Shown here one piece after another: positions 1-8,575 of a DNA stretch of 64,000 bases. Position 1 is the first letter of the stretch. Each line of letters starts with the position of its first letter. The stretch comes from Actinomycetota bacterium. Its GTDB lineage: Bacteria > Actinomycetota > Actinomycetes > Mycobacteriales > HKI-0501. Made by a program: the position numbers and the translations under genes. The stretch spans positions 1 through 64,000 of the forward strand of contig JAVEDU010000096.1 in NCBI GenBank assembly GCA_030840805.1, read 5' to 3'. The notes beneath the pieces were generated by a model. It saw nothing but the letters and a program-made list of their open reading frames with translations. It was not told where the DNA came from and did not search any database.

Positions 1-45
1 ACAGACACGCCGGCGTGTCGTGCTGCAAACCCCATGATCAACGCG
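1..45. repeat. Family A palindromic repeat, partial copy at window edge
   Basis: The first 45 bases match the right half of a long imperfect palindrome that recurs at 18925-18985, 19565-19624 and 26138-26198. The self-complementary core (GACACGCCGGCGTGTC) is at 4-19, and the right arm ending CCCCATGATCAACG follows. The left arm would lie before the window. It sits directly upstream of the first gene. Confidence 0.85.
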
Positions 46-92
46 GGATGTCTGCCTGGCAGCCTCGGGCGCCGCGTGTCAGGCTCGGGCCC

Positions 93-959
93 GTGAGCAT
101 CTCCGACCTGGGCCTGTACGGCCCCGACAGCGTGACGTGGCGGGTCCACGCCGACCCGGTCATGGGTGCCGCGGGTCTCCGGGCGCTGCTGCTCCAGGCC
201 CTGCACCCGCGGGCGATGGCGGGCGTCGCGGCGCATTCGGAGTTCCGTTCGGACCCGTGGGGGCGCCTGTTCCGGACAGCCGAGTACATCGGCGTCACCA
301 CGTACGGGACCTCCGAGGCCGCGGGCCGCGCCGCCGCCCGCGTCCGCGGCGTGCACCGCCGCGGCTCGGTGCTGGACCCGGCGACCGGCGAGACGTTCCG
401 CCTCGACGACCCCGAGCTGCTGCTGTGGGTGCACTGCGCCGAGGTCGACTCGTTCCTGACGACCGTCCGCCGGGCCGGCCTGCGGCTCACCGACGCCGAG
501 GCCGACCGGTACGTCGCCGAGCAGGTCCGCGGCGCCCGGCTGGTGGGGCTCGACCCCGCCGCGGACGGCGTGCCGGCGAGCGTGGCCCAGCTCGACGAGT
601 ACTTCGAGGAGGCCCGGCCGTCGCTGCGGCTGACCCCCGCGGCGATCGAGGCCGCGCATTTCCTGGCCGTACCGCCGATGCCGTGGCGGGTGCGGTTGAC
701 GACCCCCGCGGTACCGGCCTGGCTCTCGCTGATCACCCTCGGCCTCACCCTGCTGCCCGGCTGGGCGCGGCAGCTGTACGCGATGCCCCTGCTGCCGCTG
801 GTGGACGCCGGGGCCACCGTGTCCGTGCGGGCGCTGCGCACCGCACTGCTCGCCGTACCGGCGTCGCTGCGGGACGGCCCGCACGTGAAGGACGCGCGGG
901 CCCGGGTGGCCGCACACCCGGTGCGGCGGCTGGTCGCCGTGCCCGACCGGACGGCCTAG
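93..959 (+). CDS. MpaB-like oxygenase (DUF2236 family)
   Basis: This 288-residue protein belongs to the DUF2236 / latex-clearing-protein-like oxygenase superfamily, whose members use a haem-type centre. The start of the family is visible as LYGPDSVTWRVHADP, followed by the typical LLLQALHPRAMAGVAAHS stretch, which carries a conserved histidine. A hydrophobic stretch lies near residues 210-245. The frame is open back to an ATG at 15 inside the palindromic repeat. GTG at 93 was chosen because it sits just before the family's usual N-terminus, and ATG at 48 is an alternative. No strong ribosome site is seen for any of them. The substrate is unknown. It converges on the RecB-like gene. Confidence 0.8.
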   Translation: MSISDLGLYGPDSVTWRVHADPVMGAAGLRALLLQALHPRAMAGVAAHSEFRSDPWGRLFRTAEYIGVTTYGTSEAAGRAAARVRGVHRRGSVLDPATGETFRLDDPELLLWVHCAEVDSFLTTVRRAGLRLTDAEADRYVAEQVRGARLVGLDPAADGVPASVAQLDEYFEEARPSLRLTPAAIEAAHFLAVPPMPWRVRLTTPAVPAWLSLITLGLTLLPGWARQLYAMPLLPLVDAGATVSVRALRTALLAVPASLRDGPHVKDARARVAAHPVRRLVAVPDRTA

Positions 960-1273
960 GGATCGTCCCGCCGCCGGCCTTCCCGTGCCGCGGCGAGCGC
1001 GGGCCGCCACTCGGCGGCGGCCTGGGCGACGTCCCACCCGCGGCGGAACCCCTCCGGCCCACCGCCGGACCGCTCCGACCTCGCCGCGAGATGCCCTGAG
1101 CGCAACGAACAAGAACCCCGATGCCGGACGGCTCGTGCAGTCGGCGGTGGACCGGCTTCAACCCATCTCACGAGTGCATCGCCCGCTCGCCCCGGTCAGG
1201 CCACCCCGGTCCGTGACCTCCGGCACGAAGCCCTCGAGGCCGCCGGGCGGCTCGGCAGCCGGAGCCTGCCTCG
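960..1273. other. Intergenic region between convergent genes, no confident gene
   Basis: This 314-base gap separates the oxygenase gene from the RecB-family gene. On the minus strand 956-1171 can be read as a short protein with a plausible-looking tail (GFRRGWDVAQAAAEWRP), which might be the remnant of a gene end. It has no recognisable domain or ribosome site, so it is not called. No hairpin terminator stands out. Confidence 0.5.
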
Positions 1274-2152
1274 CTACCCGTGGGTGCGGGCGCTCGATGC
1301 GGTGGAAGAGCTCGTTCGGGCGTGTCCGGCCGGCTCCTGACCCTCCGCGACCGCCACCGAGACCCACGGCTCCTTCTCGGCCGACGCCGCGCGGCCCTCC
1401 GGGCAGTGCCGCCGGAAGTCACACCAGCCGCACCGCGTGCTCGGCGCCGGCGGGAACGCCTCGTCCTGCGTCGCCCCCGCCGCCAGCCTCCCGGTGGCGG
1501 CCACGATGTCCGCCGCGGTGCCCTCGGCGCGGCGAAGGTGCCGTGCCAGTGACTCCTCGGTGTGGGTGAACGCGTGCACGGTGCCGGTCGGCAGGTGGTG
1601 CAGCTCGACGGTGTGGCACGGCCGCCGCAGGGTGCGCCCGGCCGCGACCGCGTACAGCGCCAGGGCCTGCGAACCCCGGGTGTCGTCCGTGGACAGCTCC
1701 GAGCGCCCGGTCTTGTAGTCGACGACCACCAGCTCGCCGTCCCGGTCGTCCAGCCGGTCGATCCGGCCGCTGACCGCGAGGGTGTCGGTGCGGGTCGCGA
1801 CGGTGCGCTCCAGCCCGATCGGCTCGTCGTCCGGGTCCAGCTCCGCGACGTACTCCTCGACCCAGCGCGAGGCGCGCACGCGGGTGGCCTCCGACTGCTC
1901 GCGGTCCCGATAGCCGTCGGTGATCCACCCCGACCGCAGCAGGCCCACCGCGGCCGCCGCGGTGCGCCGGTCCCGAGGCAGGTCCCACCACGCCCGCAGC
2001 GCGTTGTGGACGCTCGCCCCGAGGGAGTTGTGCGCCCACGGCGCCCCGCGCGGCGGCGTCGGGCGGTCCAGGTAGGTCATCCGGTACCGCCGCGGGCAGT
2101 CGGAGTAGGACGCCAGGCGGGACGGCGTACAGCTGAAGAGCCGGGTGGGCAT
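1274..2152 (-). CDS. RecB-family PD-(D/E)XK nuclease
   Basis: This is a stand-alone RecB/Cas4-type nuclease of about 292 residues. The PD-(D/E)XK core is visible as GRIDRLDD followed by ELVVVDYKTG. One cysteine near the N-terminus (SDCPRRY) and three near the C-terminus (CGWCDFRRHC) match the four ligands of the iron-sulphur cluster known in this family. The likely role is processing of DNA ends; no helicase partner is nearby. ATG at 2152 was chosen because the family starts near TRLFSCTPSRL; an ATG at 2176 is also in frame. The last 40 or so residues after the cysteine cluster look like unconserved read-through. Confidence 0.85.
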   Translation of the reverse strand: MPTRLFSCTPSRLASYSDCPRRYRMTYLDRPTPPRGAPWAHNSLGASVHNALRAWWDLPRDRRTAAAAVGLLRSGWITDGYRDREQSEATRVRASRWVEEYVAELDPDDEPIGLERTVATRTDTLAVSGRIDRLDDRDGELVVVDYKTGRSELSTDDTRGSQALALYAVAAGRTLRRPCHTVELHHLPTGTVHAFTHTEESLARHLRRAEGTAADIVAATGRLAAGATQDEAFPPAPSTRCGWCDFRRHCPEGRAASAEKEPWVSVAVAEGQEPAGHARTSSSTASSARTHG

Positions 2153-2206
2153 GCCGTCGAAGCCGAGCTGCTGCATGCGCCGATCCTGCCACCCCGCGCC
2201 GACACC

Positions 2207-2827
2207 TCAGCCCGCGTGGTCGCGGATGAACCCGTACACGGCGTCGGCGATCAGCTGCACCGCGATCGCGGACAGCAGCAGGCCGGCGATCCGGGTGATC
2301 AGCACGATGCCGCTCTCCCGGATCACCCGGACGATGACACCGGAGAACCGCAGGAACAGGTACAGCACGACGTGGACGCCGACGATCGCCAGCGCGAGGG
2401 CGGTGTAGTCCGCGCGGGTGTGGGCACCCTGGGCGAACACGATCGTCGCCACGATGGCACCGGGCCCGGCCAGCAGCGGGGTCCCGAGCGGCACCAGCGC
2501 GACGTTGACGTCCGAGACCTGCTCCGGGGGCTTCTCGTTGCCGGTGAGCAGTTCGAGCGCGACCAGCAGGAGCAGCAGACCGCCCGCGCCCTGCAGCGCG
2601 GGGATGCCGATGTTCAGGTAGTCGAGGATGCTCTGCCCGGCGATCGCGAACGTCCCGATCACCAGGAACGCCACGCCGACCGCCTGCCAGGCGCCGCGGG
2701 CGCGGGCCTGGAGGGACTGCGAGCCGGTGAGCGCGAGGAAGATCGGCACCGTTCCCGGCGGGTCCATGATCACGAACAGGGTCACGAACGCCTCGCCGAG
2801 CAGGCGCAGGTTGACGAGGTCGTTCAC
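2207..2827 (-). CDS. MarC family integral membrane protein
   Basis: This 206-residue protein has about six hydrophobic segments and the family hallmarks MDPPGTVPIFLAL near residue 21 and PLGTPLLAGPGAI in the middle. MarC/SNARE-like proteins are inner-membrane proteins of unknown transport function; the early link to multiple antibiotic resistance has been withdrawn for E. coli MarC. Its start overlaps the stop of the upstream PHP gene by four bases (ATGA), so the two are probably translationally coupled. Confidence 0.92.
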   Translation of the reverse strand: MNDLVNLRLLGEAFVTLFVIMDPPGTVPIFLALTGSQSLQARARGAWQAVGVAFLVIGTFAIAGQSILDYLNIGIPALQGAGGLLLLLVALELLTGNEKPPEQVSDVNVALVPLGTPLLAGPGAIVATIVFAQGAHTRADYTALALAIVGVHVVLYLFLRFSGVIVRVIRESGIVLITRIAGLLLSAIAVQLIADAVYGFIRDHAG

Positions 2828-3684
2828 GCCGCCACCGGCGCCGATCCGGTGGCCTGGTCCAGCAGTTCCTCGTACACCGCCGGGTCCGTGGTGGCGGCAC
2901 CGAGCGCGACGGCCTTGTTCGCCCCGTGGAAGTCACTGGAACCCGTGACGAGCAGCCCGTGGTCCGCGGCGATCTCCCGGGTCCGGCGCCGGGCGTCGGC
3001 GTCGTGGTCCAGGTGGTCGGCCTCCAGGCCGGCGAGCCCGGCGGCGGCCATCGCGGCGTACGCCTCCGCCGGGACGACGGCCCCGCGGGCGGCGGCGAGC
3101 GGATGCGCGACCACCGGGACACCGCCCGCGGCCCGCACCATCCGGATCGCGTCGACGACCTCGGTGTCCGGCTTGACCACCCGGTACCGCCCGCCGCGGC
3201 CGATCCACTCCGGCGTGAACGCGGACGCCACGTCGGCGACCAGCCGGTGCCGGACCAGCGCACGGGCGACATGCGGCCGCCCGACCGGCCCACCGGCGGC
3301 CTCCCTGAGCACGTCGTCCCACCGCACCGGGTACCCGTCGGCCTGCATGAGCTCGACCATCCGGCGGGCCCGCACGATCCGACCGTCACGGACACGGGCG
3401 CGCTCGGCGCGGAGAACCGGCTCCGCGGGGTCGAACAGGTACGCCAGCAGGTGCATCCCGATCACCCGGCCGTCCGGCGCCGGCCACACGCAGGACAGCT
3501 CGGCGCCCGGGACCAGCGTGAGGCCCGGGGGGAGCGCCTCGGCCGCTCCGGCCCATCCCGCGGTGGTGTCGTGATCGGTCAGCGCGACGACGTCGAGCCC
3601 GGTCGCCGCCGCGGCCCGGACGAGGTCTACCGGGGAGGTGGTGCCGTCACTCGCCGTCGAGTGCGTGTGCAGGTCGATGCGCAT
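2824..3684 (-). CDS. PHP domain phosphoesterase (YciV/RNase AM-like)
   Basis: This 286-residue PHP-family metal-dependent phosphoesterase has its first metal motif HTHSTASDG immediately after the start. Further motifs are LTDHDTT, PGAELSC, a late VVAHPLA and DFHG near the C-terminus. Family members hydrolyse 3',5'-nucleoside bisphosphates or trim RNA 5' ends. The frame stays open much further upstream, but ATG at 3684 gives the canonical MRIDLHTHS start. A TACGCT box lies nine bases before that ATG, suggesting a very short leader. It is followed by marC with a four-base overlap. Confidence 0.92.
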   Translation of the reverse strand: MRIDLHTHSTASDGTTSPVDLVRAAAATGLDVVALTDHDTTAGWAGAAEALPPGLTLVPGAELSCVWPAPDGRVIGMHLLAYLFDPAEPVLRAERARVRDGRIVRARRMVELMQADGYPVRWDDVLREAAGGPVGRPHVARALVRHRLVADVASAFTPEWIGRGGRYRVVKPDTEVVDAIRMVRAAGGVPVVAHPLAAARGAVVPAEAYAAMAAAGLAGLEADHLDHDADARRRTREIAADHGLLVTGSSDFHGANKAVALGAATTDPAVYEELLDQATGSAPVAA

Positions 3685-3707
3685 CGTGTCCGGAGCGTAT
3701 CGGCCGG

Positions 3708-4472
3708 TCAGTCGCCACCGGAGGTGGAGTCGCGGCGGCGGCGCTCGGGGCGCGGCCGGGGGTCGGGCCCGTACATCTCGTCGAGCATCAGCAGGTACAG
3801 CTCGCGCGGCTGCGGCAGGTGGTGGACCTCGCGCAGGGCCTGGTCCTGGCCGGCCGACTCGAGGATGAAGCTGCCGTACCCCAGCATCCGGCCCAGCACG
3901 CTCTGGTTGTACGCCATGTCGGTGACGCGGGCGAGGGGCATCATCGCGACCTTGCGGTTCACCATGCCGGACACGACCATCACCCGGCGGCTGGTGAGCA
4001 CGAAGCGGTCGTAGTACCAGTCCCCGACCCGCCAGGACACCCACAGCACGACGACGCCCCAGACCGCGGTCGCCGTACCGACCACCAGGTTGGAGACGTG
4101 CCCGGTCATCCCGGCGAGATACCCGAGGAGGAACGTCGCCACGACCAGGACGACCATCTCCAGCCACAGCATGCTCCAGTGCCGGCGCCACTCACCGACG
4201 AAGTGCTCGCTGGTGAACAGGTACCGGAAGACCATCGGGCTCGGTACCGGATCGCCCGCGGCGACCACGTCGGGCGGCTCGTCCAGCATGCCGCTCGCCT
4301 CCAGGTAGGAGGCCCGGTTCCCGAACCGACGGCGGTTGCGCCGCGGGGCCGGGCGGGGCTCGGAGCCGTGCGGCGGTCCCGGCACCCTCGGCAGCGGTTC
4401 GGTGTCGTGCTCGCGCCGGGATCCGGCCGGCTGGTCCGCCGGCGGTCCCCCCGAGCCCGGGCCGGGTGGCAC
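3708..4472 (-). CDS. Bacterial PH-domain membrane protein
   Basis: This 254-residue protein has a proline- and arginine-rich N-terminal third (residues 1-60), two membrane helices (about 100-150), and then a PH-like (bPH, YdbS/YdbT type) domain. That domain shows DRFVLTSRRVMVVSGMVNRKVAMMP, split here as the DRFVLTSRR strand and the following basic turn. Such proteins are membrane anchored and their ligands are mostly unknown. The start is a GTG at 4472. It sits between a tiny membrane protein gene and the PHP gene on the same strand, with 23 bases to the latter. Confidence 0.82.
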   Translation of the reverse strand: MPPGPGSGGPPADQPAGSRREHDTEPLPRVPGPPHGSEPRPAPRRNRRRFGNRASYLEASGMLDEPPDVVAAGDPVPSPMVFRYLFTSEHFVGEWRRHWSMLWLEMVVLVVATFLLGYLAGMTGHVSNLVVGTATAVWGVVVLWVSWRVGDWYYDRFVLTSRRVMVVSGMVNRKVAMMPLARVTDMAYNQSVLGRMLGYGSFILESAGQDQALREVHHLPQPRELYLLMLDEMYGPDPRPRPERRRRDSTSGGD

Positions 4473-4481
4473 GACTCCGGC

Positions 4482-4634
4482 CTAGCTCAGATTGGAGATG
4501 AAGTCGCCGAAGCCGGTCGCGACGCCCGCCACGCCACTACCCAGCTGACGGAAGATGTTCGCGGCCTGGGACGGCTGCGTGACGATGTAGAAGACCAGGA
4601 ACGCGACCAGTACCCACGTCACCACCTTCTTCAT
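4482..4634 (-). CDS. Small single-pass membrane protein (50 aa)
   Basis: This gene of 50 residues starts MKKVVTWVLVAFLVFYIV, a single membrane helix with a positive N-terminus, followed by a glycine-rich amphipathic tail. The start at 4634 is supported by a strong purine-rich ribosome site (GGAGGCGGGGGAA) directly before the ATG; a longer reading to 4703 has no such site. Similar tiny proteins are common next to PH-domain genes in actinobacteria. It has no known function. Confidence 0.75.
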   Translation of the reverse strand: MKKVVTWVLVAFLVFYIVTQPSQAANIFRQLGSGVAGVATGFGDFISNLS

Positions 4635-4752
4635 TTCCCCCGCCTCCACAGAAACCTCGGCAGCCACTCCTGACTGCACAGTTTTACCACCGTAACGGCA
4701 CATCCATGTCCGTCCGGCAGGTCGCCCGCGCCCCGGGCGTGTCGGTTTCTTA

Positions 4753-5391
4753 CTATCCGTTTAGGTATGGTGACGGAACGCCAAAGATCAACGGTCCAGG
4801 TGCAGCCTCCCGCAGGTCGTGGAGATTCACGTCCTCCGCGAACAGGTAGCCGGCGTCGGCGGGCCACAGCACGGCCCACAGCCACAGGCCCTCCGCCTCC
4901 CCCACGTACGCGGAACGCCCGTCGGCGCCCCGCACCAGCCAGAGCGGAGTGGACTGGCCGTTCGTGGTGACCTTCGCCTGGGCGGCGGTCGTGGTGAGCG
5001 CGTCCGCCAGGGCCGGCCCGGGGTCGGGACCCTCCAGGCCGGCGTACCGGGCTCCCAAGCCGATTCCCGGCTCCTCGCAGACCAGCACGATGTCCGCCAC
5101 CCCGCCGAGCGGGGCGGGGCCGGTACAGGCGACCACGGTGGCCCGGCCGCCCTGCCGGTCGTCACCGACCCAGCCGACCCCGCTGACCGTCCAGCCGGGA
5201 AGCAGGGGCCACGGCGCCCACAGCGGGACGCTCGACGCCTCCCGCACCAGGTCGAGGGTCTCCTGGGTCGCGTGCGGCGGGACGTGCAGCGGAAGGACGG
5301 CGCCGTGGAGGTCACACCGCCAGTCCGAGGACATCAGATCGGGTGCTCGAACGTCGCCGCCGCAGCGGGGACAGCTCACGGGTACAGCCAC
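4753..5391 (-). CDS. DUF6758 family protein
   Basis: This 212-residue protein matches the actinobacterial DUF6758 family as I remember it from Streptomyces. It has an N-terminal zinc-ribbon-like CPRCGG, then SSDWRCDLHG, then WAPWPLLPGW, and a globular domain with DDRQGGRATVVAC and ADIVLVCEEPGIGLGARYAG. The function is unknown. GTG at 5391 (or 5379) is favoured because the CPRCGG knuckle normally lies close to the N-terminus; the open frame runs on to 5493. In Streptomyces this family also neighbours PHP and MarC genes, so the linkage is old. Confidence 0.8.
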   Translation of the reverse strand: MAVPVSCPRCGGDVRAPDLMSSDWRCDLHGAVLPLHVPPHATQETLDLVREASSVPLWAPWPLLPGWTVSGVGWVGDDRQGGRATVVACTGPAPLGGVADIVLVCEEPGIGLGARYAGLEGPDPGPALADALTTTAAQAKVTTNGQSTPLWLVRGADGRSAYVGEAEGLWLWAVLWPADAGYLFAEDVNLHDLREAAPGPLIFGVPSPYLNG

Positions 5392-5422
5392 GATGTCACG
5401 GTGACCCGACGGAGCGTGCGCG

Positions 5423-6043
5423 TCAAGGGGCGGGCGGCTCCGCGTACTGCCGGACCCAGGTGTGCATCGCGATCCCGCTCGCCACGCCCGCATTGATCGA
5501 GCGCGTGGAGCCGTACTGGGCGATCGAGCAGACCACGTCCAGGGCGGCTCGCGCGTCGTCGGACAGGCCCGGCCCCTCCTGCCCGAACAGCAGCACGCAC
5601 CGCCGCGGCAGCGTCACCGACTCCAGCGGCACGCTGCCCGGCAGGTTGTCGATACCGACGACCGCCAGGCCCTCGGCGTGCGCCCAGGCCAGGAACTCCG
5701 CGACCGTCGGGTGGTGCCGGACGTGCTGGTACCGGTCGGTCACCATCGCGCCGCGGCGGTTCCACCGGCGGCGGCCGACGATGTGCACCTCCGCCGCGAG
5801 GAACGCGTTCGCGGTGCGGACCACGGTGCCGATGTTGAGATCGTGCTGCCAGTTCTCGATCGCGACGTGGAACTCGTGCCGGTGGGTGTCCAGGTCCGCG
5901 ACGATCGCCTCGTGGCGCCAGTACCGGTACCGGTCGACGACGTTGCGGGTGTCGCCGTGGGTGAGCAGCTCCGGGTCGTACCGGGGGTCGTCGGGCCAGG
6001 GGCCCTCCCACGGCCCCACCCCGACCTCGCGCAGCTCCGTCAC
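5423..6043 (-). CDS. SpoU/TrmH family RNA 2'-O-methyltransferase
   Basis: This 206-residue SPOUT methylase shows all three family motifs: the asparagine motif in NIGTVVRTANAF, LLFGQEGPGLS, and the C-terminal knot SIAQYGSTRSINAGVA. It transfers methyl from S-adenosylmethionine to the 2'-hydroxyl of a ribose in tRNA or rRNA; the exact target cannot be told. The GTG start at 6043 overlaps the stop of the upstream secreted-protein gene by four bases (GTGA), indicating coupling. The frame continues open for 1.9 kb upstream, an artefact of GC content. Confidence 0.9.
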   Translation of the reverse strand: MTELREVGVGPWEGPWPDDPRYDPELLTHGDTRNVVDRYRYWRHEAIVADLDTHRHEFHVAIENWQHDLNIGTVVRTANAFLAAEVHIVGRRRWNRRGAMVTDRYQHVRHHPTVAEFLAWAHAEGLAVVGIDNLPGSVPLESVTLPRRCVLLFGQEGPGLSDDARAALDVVCSIAQYGSTRSINAGVASGIAMHTWVRQYAEPPAP

Positions 6044-7023
6044 GGTTGGTGAGCGTACGGCCAGTACGCGGCGACGCCCTCGCTGTACCCCTTCGTACCG
6101 GGCAGCCGCCGGACCGTGGACGTGCGCAGGTTCCACCCGCCGAGCCACCCCGCGTTCGTCTGCACGCTGAACAGCAACTCCGCGTCGCTCAGCCGGCCGT
6201 GCATCGCGTGAACGGCGTAGCCGGGCACCGGGTACCCGGCCGTGACCCGTCCGGTGGGGAGATGGAACACCCAGAGCCGCTGCCCCGCCGTCGTGCCACA
6301 CGCGAGCAGGGCGCGCGTCCCGCTCGGCAGCAGCTCGAAGCGCGGGCAGCCGTATGCGGCGCGGAGCCGGACGGTCCGCACGATCCGGTCCTCCGGGAAC
6401 CGGTACTCCTGCACGTACCGCGCGTATCCGTACCGCTCCTCCTGGACCGCCAGCCAGACACCGCGCCCGTCCGGCGAGTAGCGGAGATCGGAGACGGCCC
6501 TGCCCGGCGGCATCGCGAAGACCTGGCTCGTCGTGCTGTCCGCAGAGCGGTACATCCACAGCTCGTCCCGGTCGGGGACCGAGAGCTTGCGGACCACCAG
6601 CACGCCGGTGCGGCCCGGGGTGAAGATCGCCCGGTGCCCGAGGGTGAGGAACCGGCTCGCCCCGGACGCCTCGCGCACCCAGATCTCGTCGTTGCCCTCG
6701 TCCACCGTGCCCGCGATCCGCGTGAAGAGGAGCCGGCCGCCTGCGTAGTCCTGCGCCACCCCGCCGTCGCCCGACGCGACGGGGGTACGCGCAACGGCGG
6801 CGCCCCGCGGGTCCAGGGTCAGCCTCCACAGCGTGGTGCCGAGCAGTCCGGCGTACCCCCGCGTCGCGAACACGGTCTGGTGGGTCACCGGCGGCGGCGC
6901 GGCTGCGGCCCCGGCCCGCACCGGCAGCACCGTGCCGACGAGCGCCGCCACGGCGGCCACGCAGGTCAGCCACCCGCGACGGGTCACGGCGGCCAGTGAA
7001 CTCGCCCGCGGTCCCACCGACAA
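6040..7023 (-). CDS. Secreted beta-propeller (TolB/PD40-like) protein
   Basis: This 327-residue protein has an N-terminal signal sequence: basic residues, then GWLTCVAAVAALVGTVLPV, then an alanine-rich cleavage region near residue 40. It is followed by repeats with strands such as GRLLFTRIAGT, RYSPDGRGVWLAVQ and GTRALLACG. These resemble PD40/TolB propeller blades, here about six. It is probably exported and cell-surface or periplasmic. No catalytic motif is visible and no ligand can be named. It is translationally coupled to the SpoU methylase gene downstream, which is an unusual pairing. Confidence 0.75.
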   Translation of the reverse strand: MSVGPRASSLAAVTRRGWLTCVAAVAALVGTVLPVRAGAAAAPPPVTHQTVFATRGYAGLLGTTLWRLTLDPRGAAVARTPVASGDGGVAQDYAGGRLLFTRIAGTVDEGNDEIWVREASGASRFLTLGHRAIFTPGRTGVLVVRKLSVPDRDELWMYRSADSTTSQVFAMPPGRAVSDLRYSPDGRGVWLAVQEERYGYARYVQEYRFPEDRIVRTVRLRAAYGCPRFELLPSGTRALLACGTTAGQRLWVFHLPTGRVTAGYPVPGYAVHAMHGRLSDAELLFSVQTNAGWLGGWNLRTSTVRRLPGTKGYSEGVAAYWPYAHQP

Positions 7024-7074
7024 GGTTGCTGTCGGGTGCCGGGCGGCGCGGTCGCACCGCCCGGCACCCGGGCG

Positions 7075-7578
7075 TCAGGCCTTGGGCTCGGGGCGGCCGG
7101 GCTGCTCGCCGCCGCGGCTCTCGCCGTACGACTGCTTCGGGACCATCACCTTGCGGCGGAAGATGCACACCACGGTGCCGTCCTGCTTGTACCCGCGCGT
7201 CTCCACGTACACGATGCCGCGGTCGTCCTTGGACTTCGACGGCGTCTTGTCGAGCACGGTCGTCTCGCCGTAGATCGTGTCCCCGTGGAACGTCGGCGCG
7301 ATGTGGCGCAGCGACTCGATCTCCAGGTTCGCGATCGCCTTGCCGGAGACGTCCGGGACCGACATGCCCAGCAGCAGCGAGTAGATGTAGTTCCCGACCA
7401 CCACGTTCCTGCCGAAGTCCGTCGTCTTCTCGGCGTAGTTCGCGTCCAGGTGGAGCGGGTGGTGGTTCATCGTGATCAGACAGAACAGGTGGTCGTCGTA
7501 CTCGGTGACCGTCTTGCCGGGCCAGTGCTTGTAGACCGCGCCGACCTCGAACTCCTCGTAGTACCGACCGAACTGCAT
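7075..7578 (-). CDS. MaoC-type hydratase, probable mesaconyl-CoA hydratase
   Basis: This 167-residue hot-dog-fold MaoC protein is close to the Streptomyces protein I recall as the mesaconyl-CoA hydratase of the ethylmalonyl-CoA pathway (starting MQFGRYYEEFEVGAVYKHWP). The hydratase motif is in NHHPLHLDANYA and VGNYIYSLLLGM. ATG at 7578 has a perfect AGGAGG site seven bases upstream. The reaction would be reversible hydration of mesaconyl-CoA to methylmalyl-CoA. Its presumed partners, at 12791 and 16075, lie in separate units on the same strand. The function is inferred from similarity and could also be a general (R)-enoyl-CoA hydratase. Confidence 0.85.
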   Translation of the reverse strand: MQFGRYYEEFEVGAVYKHWPGKTVTEYDDHLFCLITMNHHPLHLDANYAEKTTDFGRNVVVGNYIYSLLLGMSVPDVSGKAIANLEIESLRHIAPTFHGDTIYGETTVLDKTPSKSKDDRGIVYVETRGYKQDGTVVCIFRRKVMVPKQSYGESRGGEQPGRPEPKA

Positions 7579-7661
7579 GCCCGTTCCCTCCTGTGATGTG
7601 CGTCGCCGCATGGTGCCCCACGGCGACCACGGACGCAGCGAGGAGTGTCACACTGACGCCC

Positions 7662-8105
7662 GTGCTTCGCCCTGGTGACGACATCCCGATCCGGCTCAAC
7701 GCCAGCCTCGCCCAGATCGCCGGTCTCGGCGCATTCGTGCTCGTCGCGACCGGGATGTTCACGATCTGGCTCGGACCGTTCTGGGGCGCGCTGGTCCACG
7801 CGCTGGGTGTGCTGACGCTCGTGCGCGAGGGTTCCGGCGTGGAGGTGTCACCCGCTGGCGTACGGTTCTGGGGCTTTCTGCGTCCCCGGTCGCTGACCTG
7901 GGCGCAGGTCCGCGACATCGAGGCGCCGGGGAGCCGTATCCACCTCTGCACCCGGACCGCGGTCCACGTCCTCGGCGCGCCGCGGCGGGGTCACCTGCTG
8001 GCGGACCCCGCGTTCGCCGGGAAGTACGCGCTGCTGCGGCAGACGTGGGAGCGCCAGCGCGCGGGGGGCACCGCGAGCACGGAGATCGGGACGGGGGTCC
8101 GTTGA
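7662..8105 (+). CDS. Small membrane protein with PH-like domain
   Basis: This 147-residue protein has two adjacent hydrophobic segments (IAGLGAFVLVATGMF and ALVHALGVLTLV) followed by a small beta-rich domain (VEVSPAGVRFWGFLRPRSLTWAQVRDIEA). That domain resembles the bacterial PH-like domain that follows membrane anchors. GTG at 7662 was chosen because the protein pattern starts there. It is the first gene of a three-gene operon, and its stop overlaps the TTG start of the next gene. It is transcribed divergently from the MaoC gene. Confidence 0.65.
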   Translation: MLRPGDDIPIRLNASLAQIAGLGAFVLVATGMFTIWLGPFWGALVHALGVLTLVREGSGVEVSPAGVRFWGFLRPRSLTWAQVRDIEAPGSRIHLCTRTAVHVLGAPRRGHLLADPAFAGKYALLRQTWERQRAGGTASTEIGTGVR

Positions 8106-8575
8106 GCGGGCACGGCACGTTGAGCAGGCCGGACACCGAGGTCCGTCTGGGCGGCCGCGGCAGGGCGGTACGGCTCGGGGTCACCGCGGTGTGCGCCCTG
8201 CTCGTGGTCGCCGGCACGCTGGTGGGCCAGGACGACGACTTCCCGTTCGGACCGTTCCGGATGTACTCCACGACCGACGACATCTCGGCGCCCGTGGCCT
8301 CGACGCGGCTGGAGGCCATCGACACCACCGGCCGGCGGTTCCGCCTGTCCGATGGCATGACCGGGATGCGGCGGGCCGAGATCGAGGGCCAGATGAGCCG
8401 GTTCCGGGCGGACCCGGCGCTGCTCGGCGGGCTCGCCGAGGCTTACGACGACCGCAATGCCGACCGGCCCCCGCTGGCCCGGATCGAGATCATCATCCGG
8501 CACTTCGACCTCGACGCCGGCAGGCCGACCGGCCGCTACACCGACACCCTCGACACCGGCTGGGACGCCTCGTGA
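8102..8575 (+). CDS. Membrane-anchored conserved hypothetical protein
   Basis: This 157-residue protein has one N-terminal membrane helix (VRLGVTAVCALLVVAGTLVG) and an exported domain beginning DDFPFGPFRMYSTTDD. Proteins of this type accompany HTTM-domain genes in actinobacteria, but I know no function. The TTG start at 8102 overlaps the previous stop by four bases (TTGA), and its stop overlaps the following GTG start by four, so the three genes are tightly coupled. Confidence 0.7.
   Translation: MSGHGTLSRPDTEVRLGGRGRAVRLGVTAVCALLVVAGTLVGQDDDFPFGPFRMYSTTDDISAPVASTRLEAIDTTGRRFRLSDGMTGMRRAEIEGQMSRFRADPALLGGLAEAYDDRNADRPPLARIEIIIRHFDLDAGRPTGRYTDTLDTGWDAS

Noticed and set aside
956-1171. Small minus-strand frame after the MpaB-like gene
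   Set aside because: No domain, ribosome site or conserved context; a gene remnant is possible but cannot be supported.
6044-7951. Minus-strand extension of the SpoU methylase frame
   Set aside because: The methylase starts normally at 6043 with GTGA coupling; the extension overlaps the secreted propeller and MaoC genes in the wrong frame.
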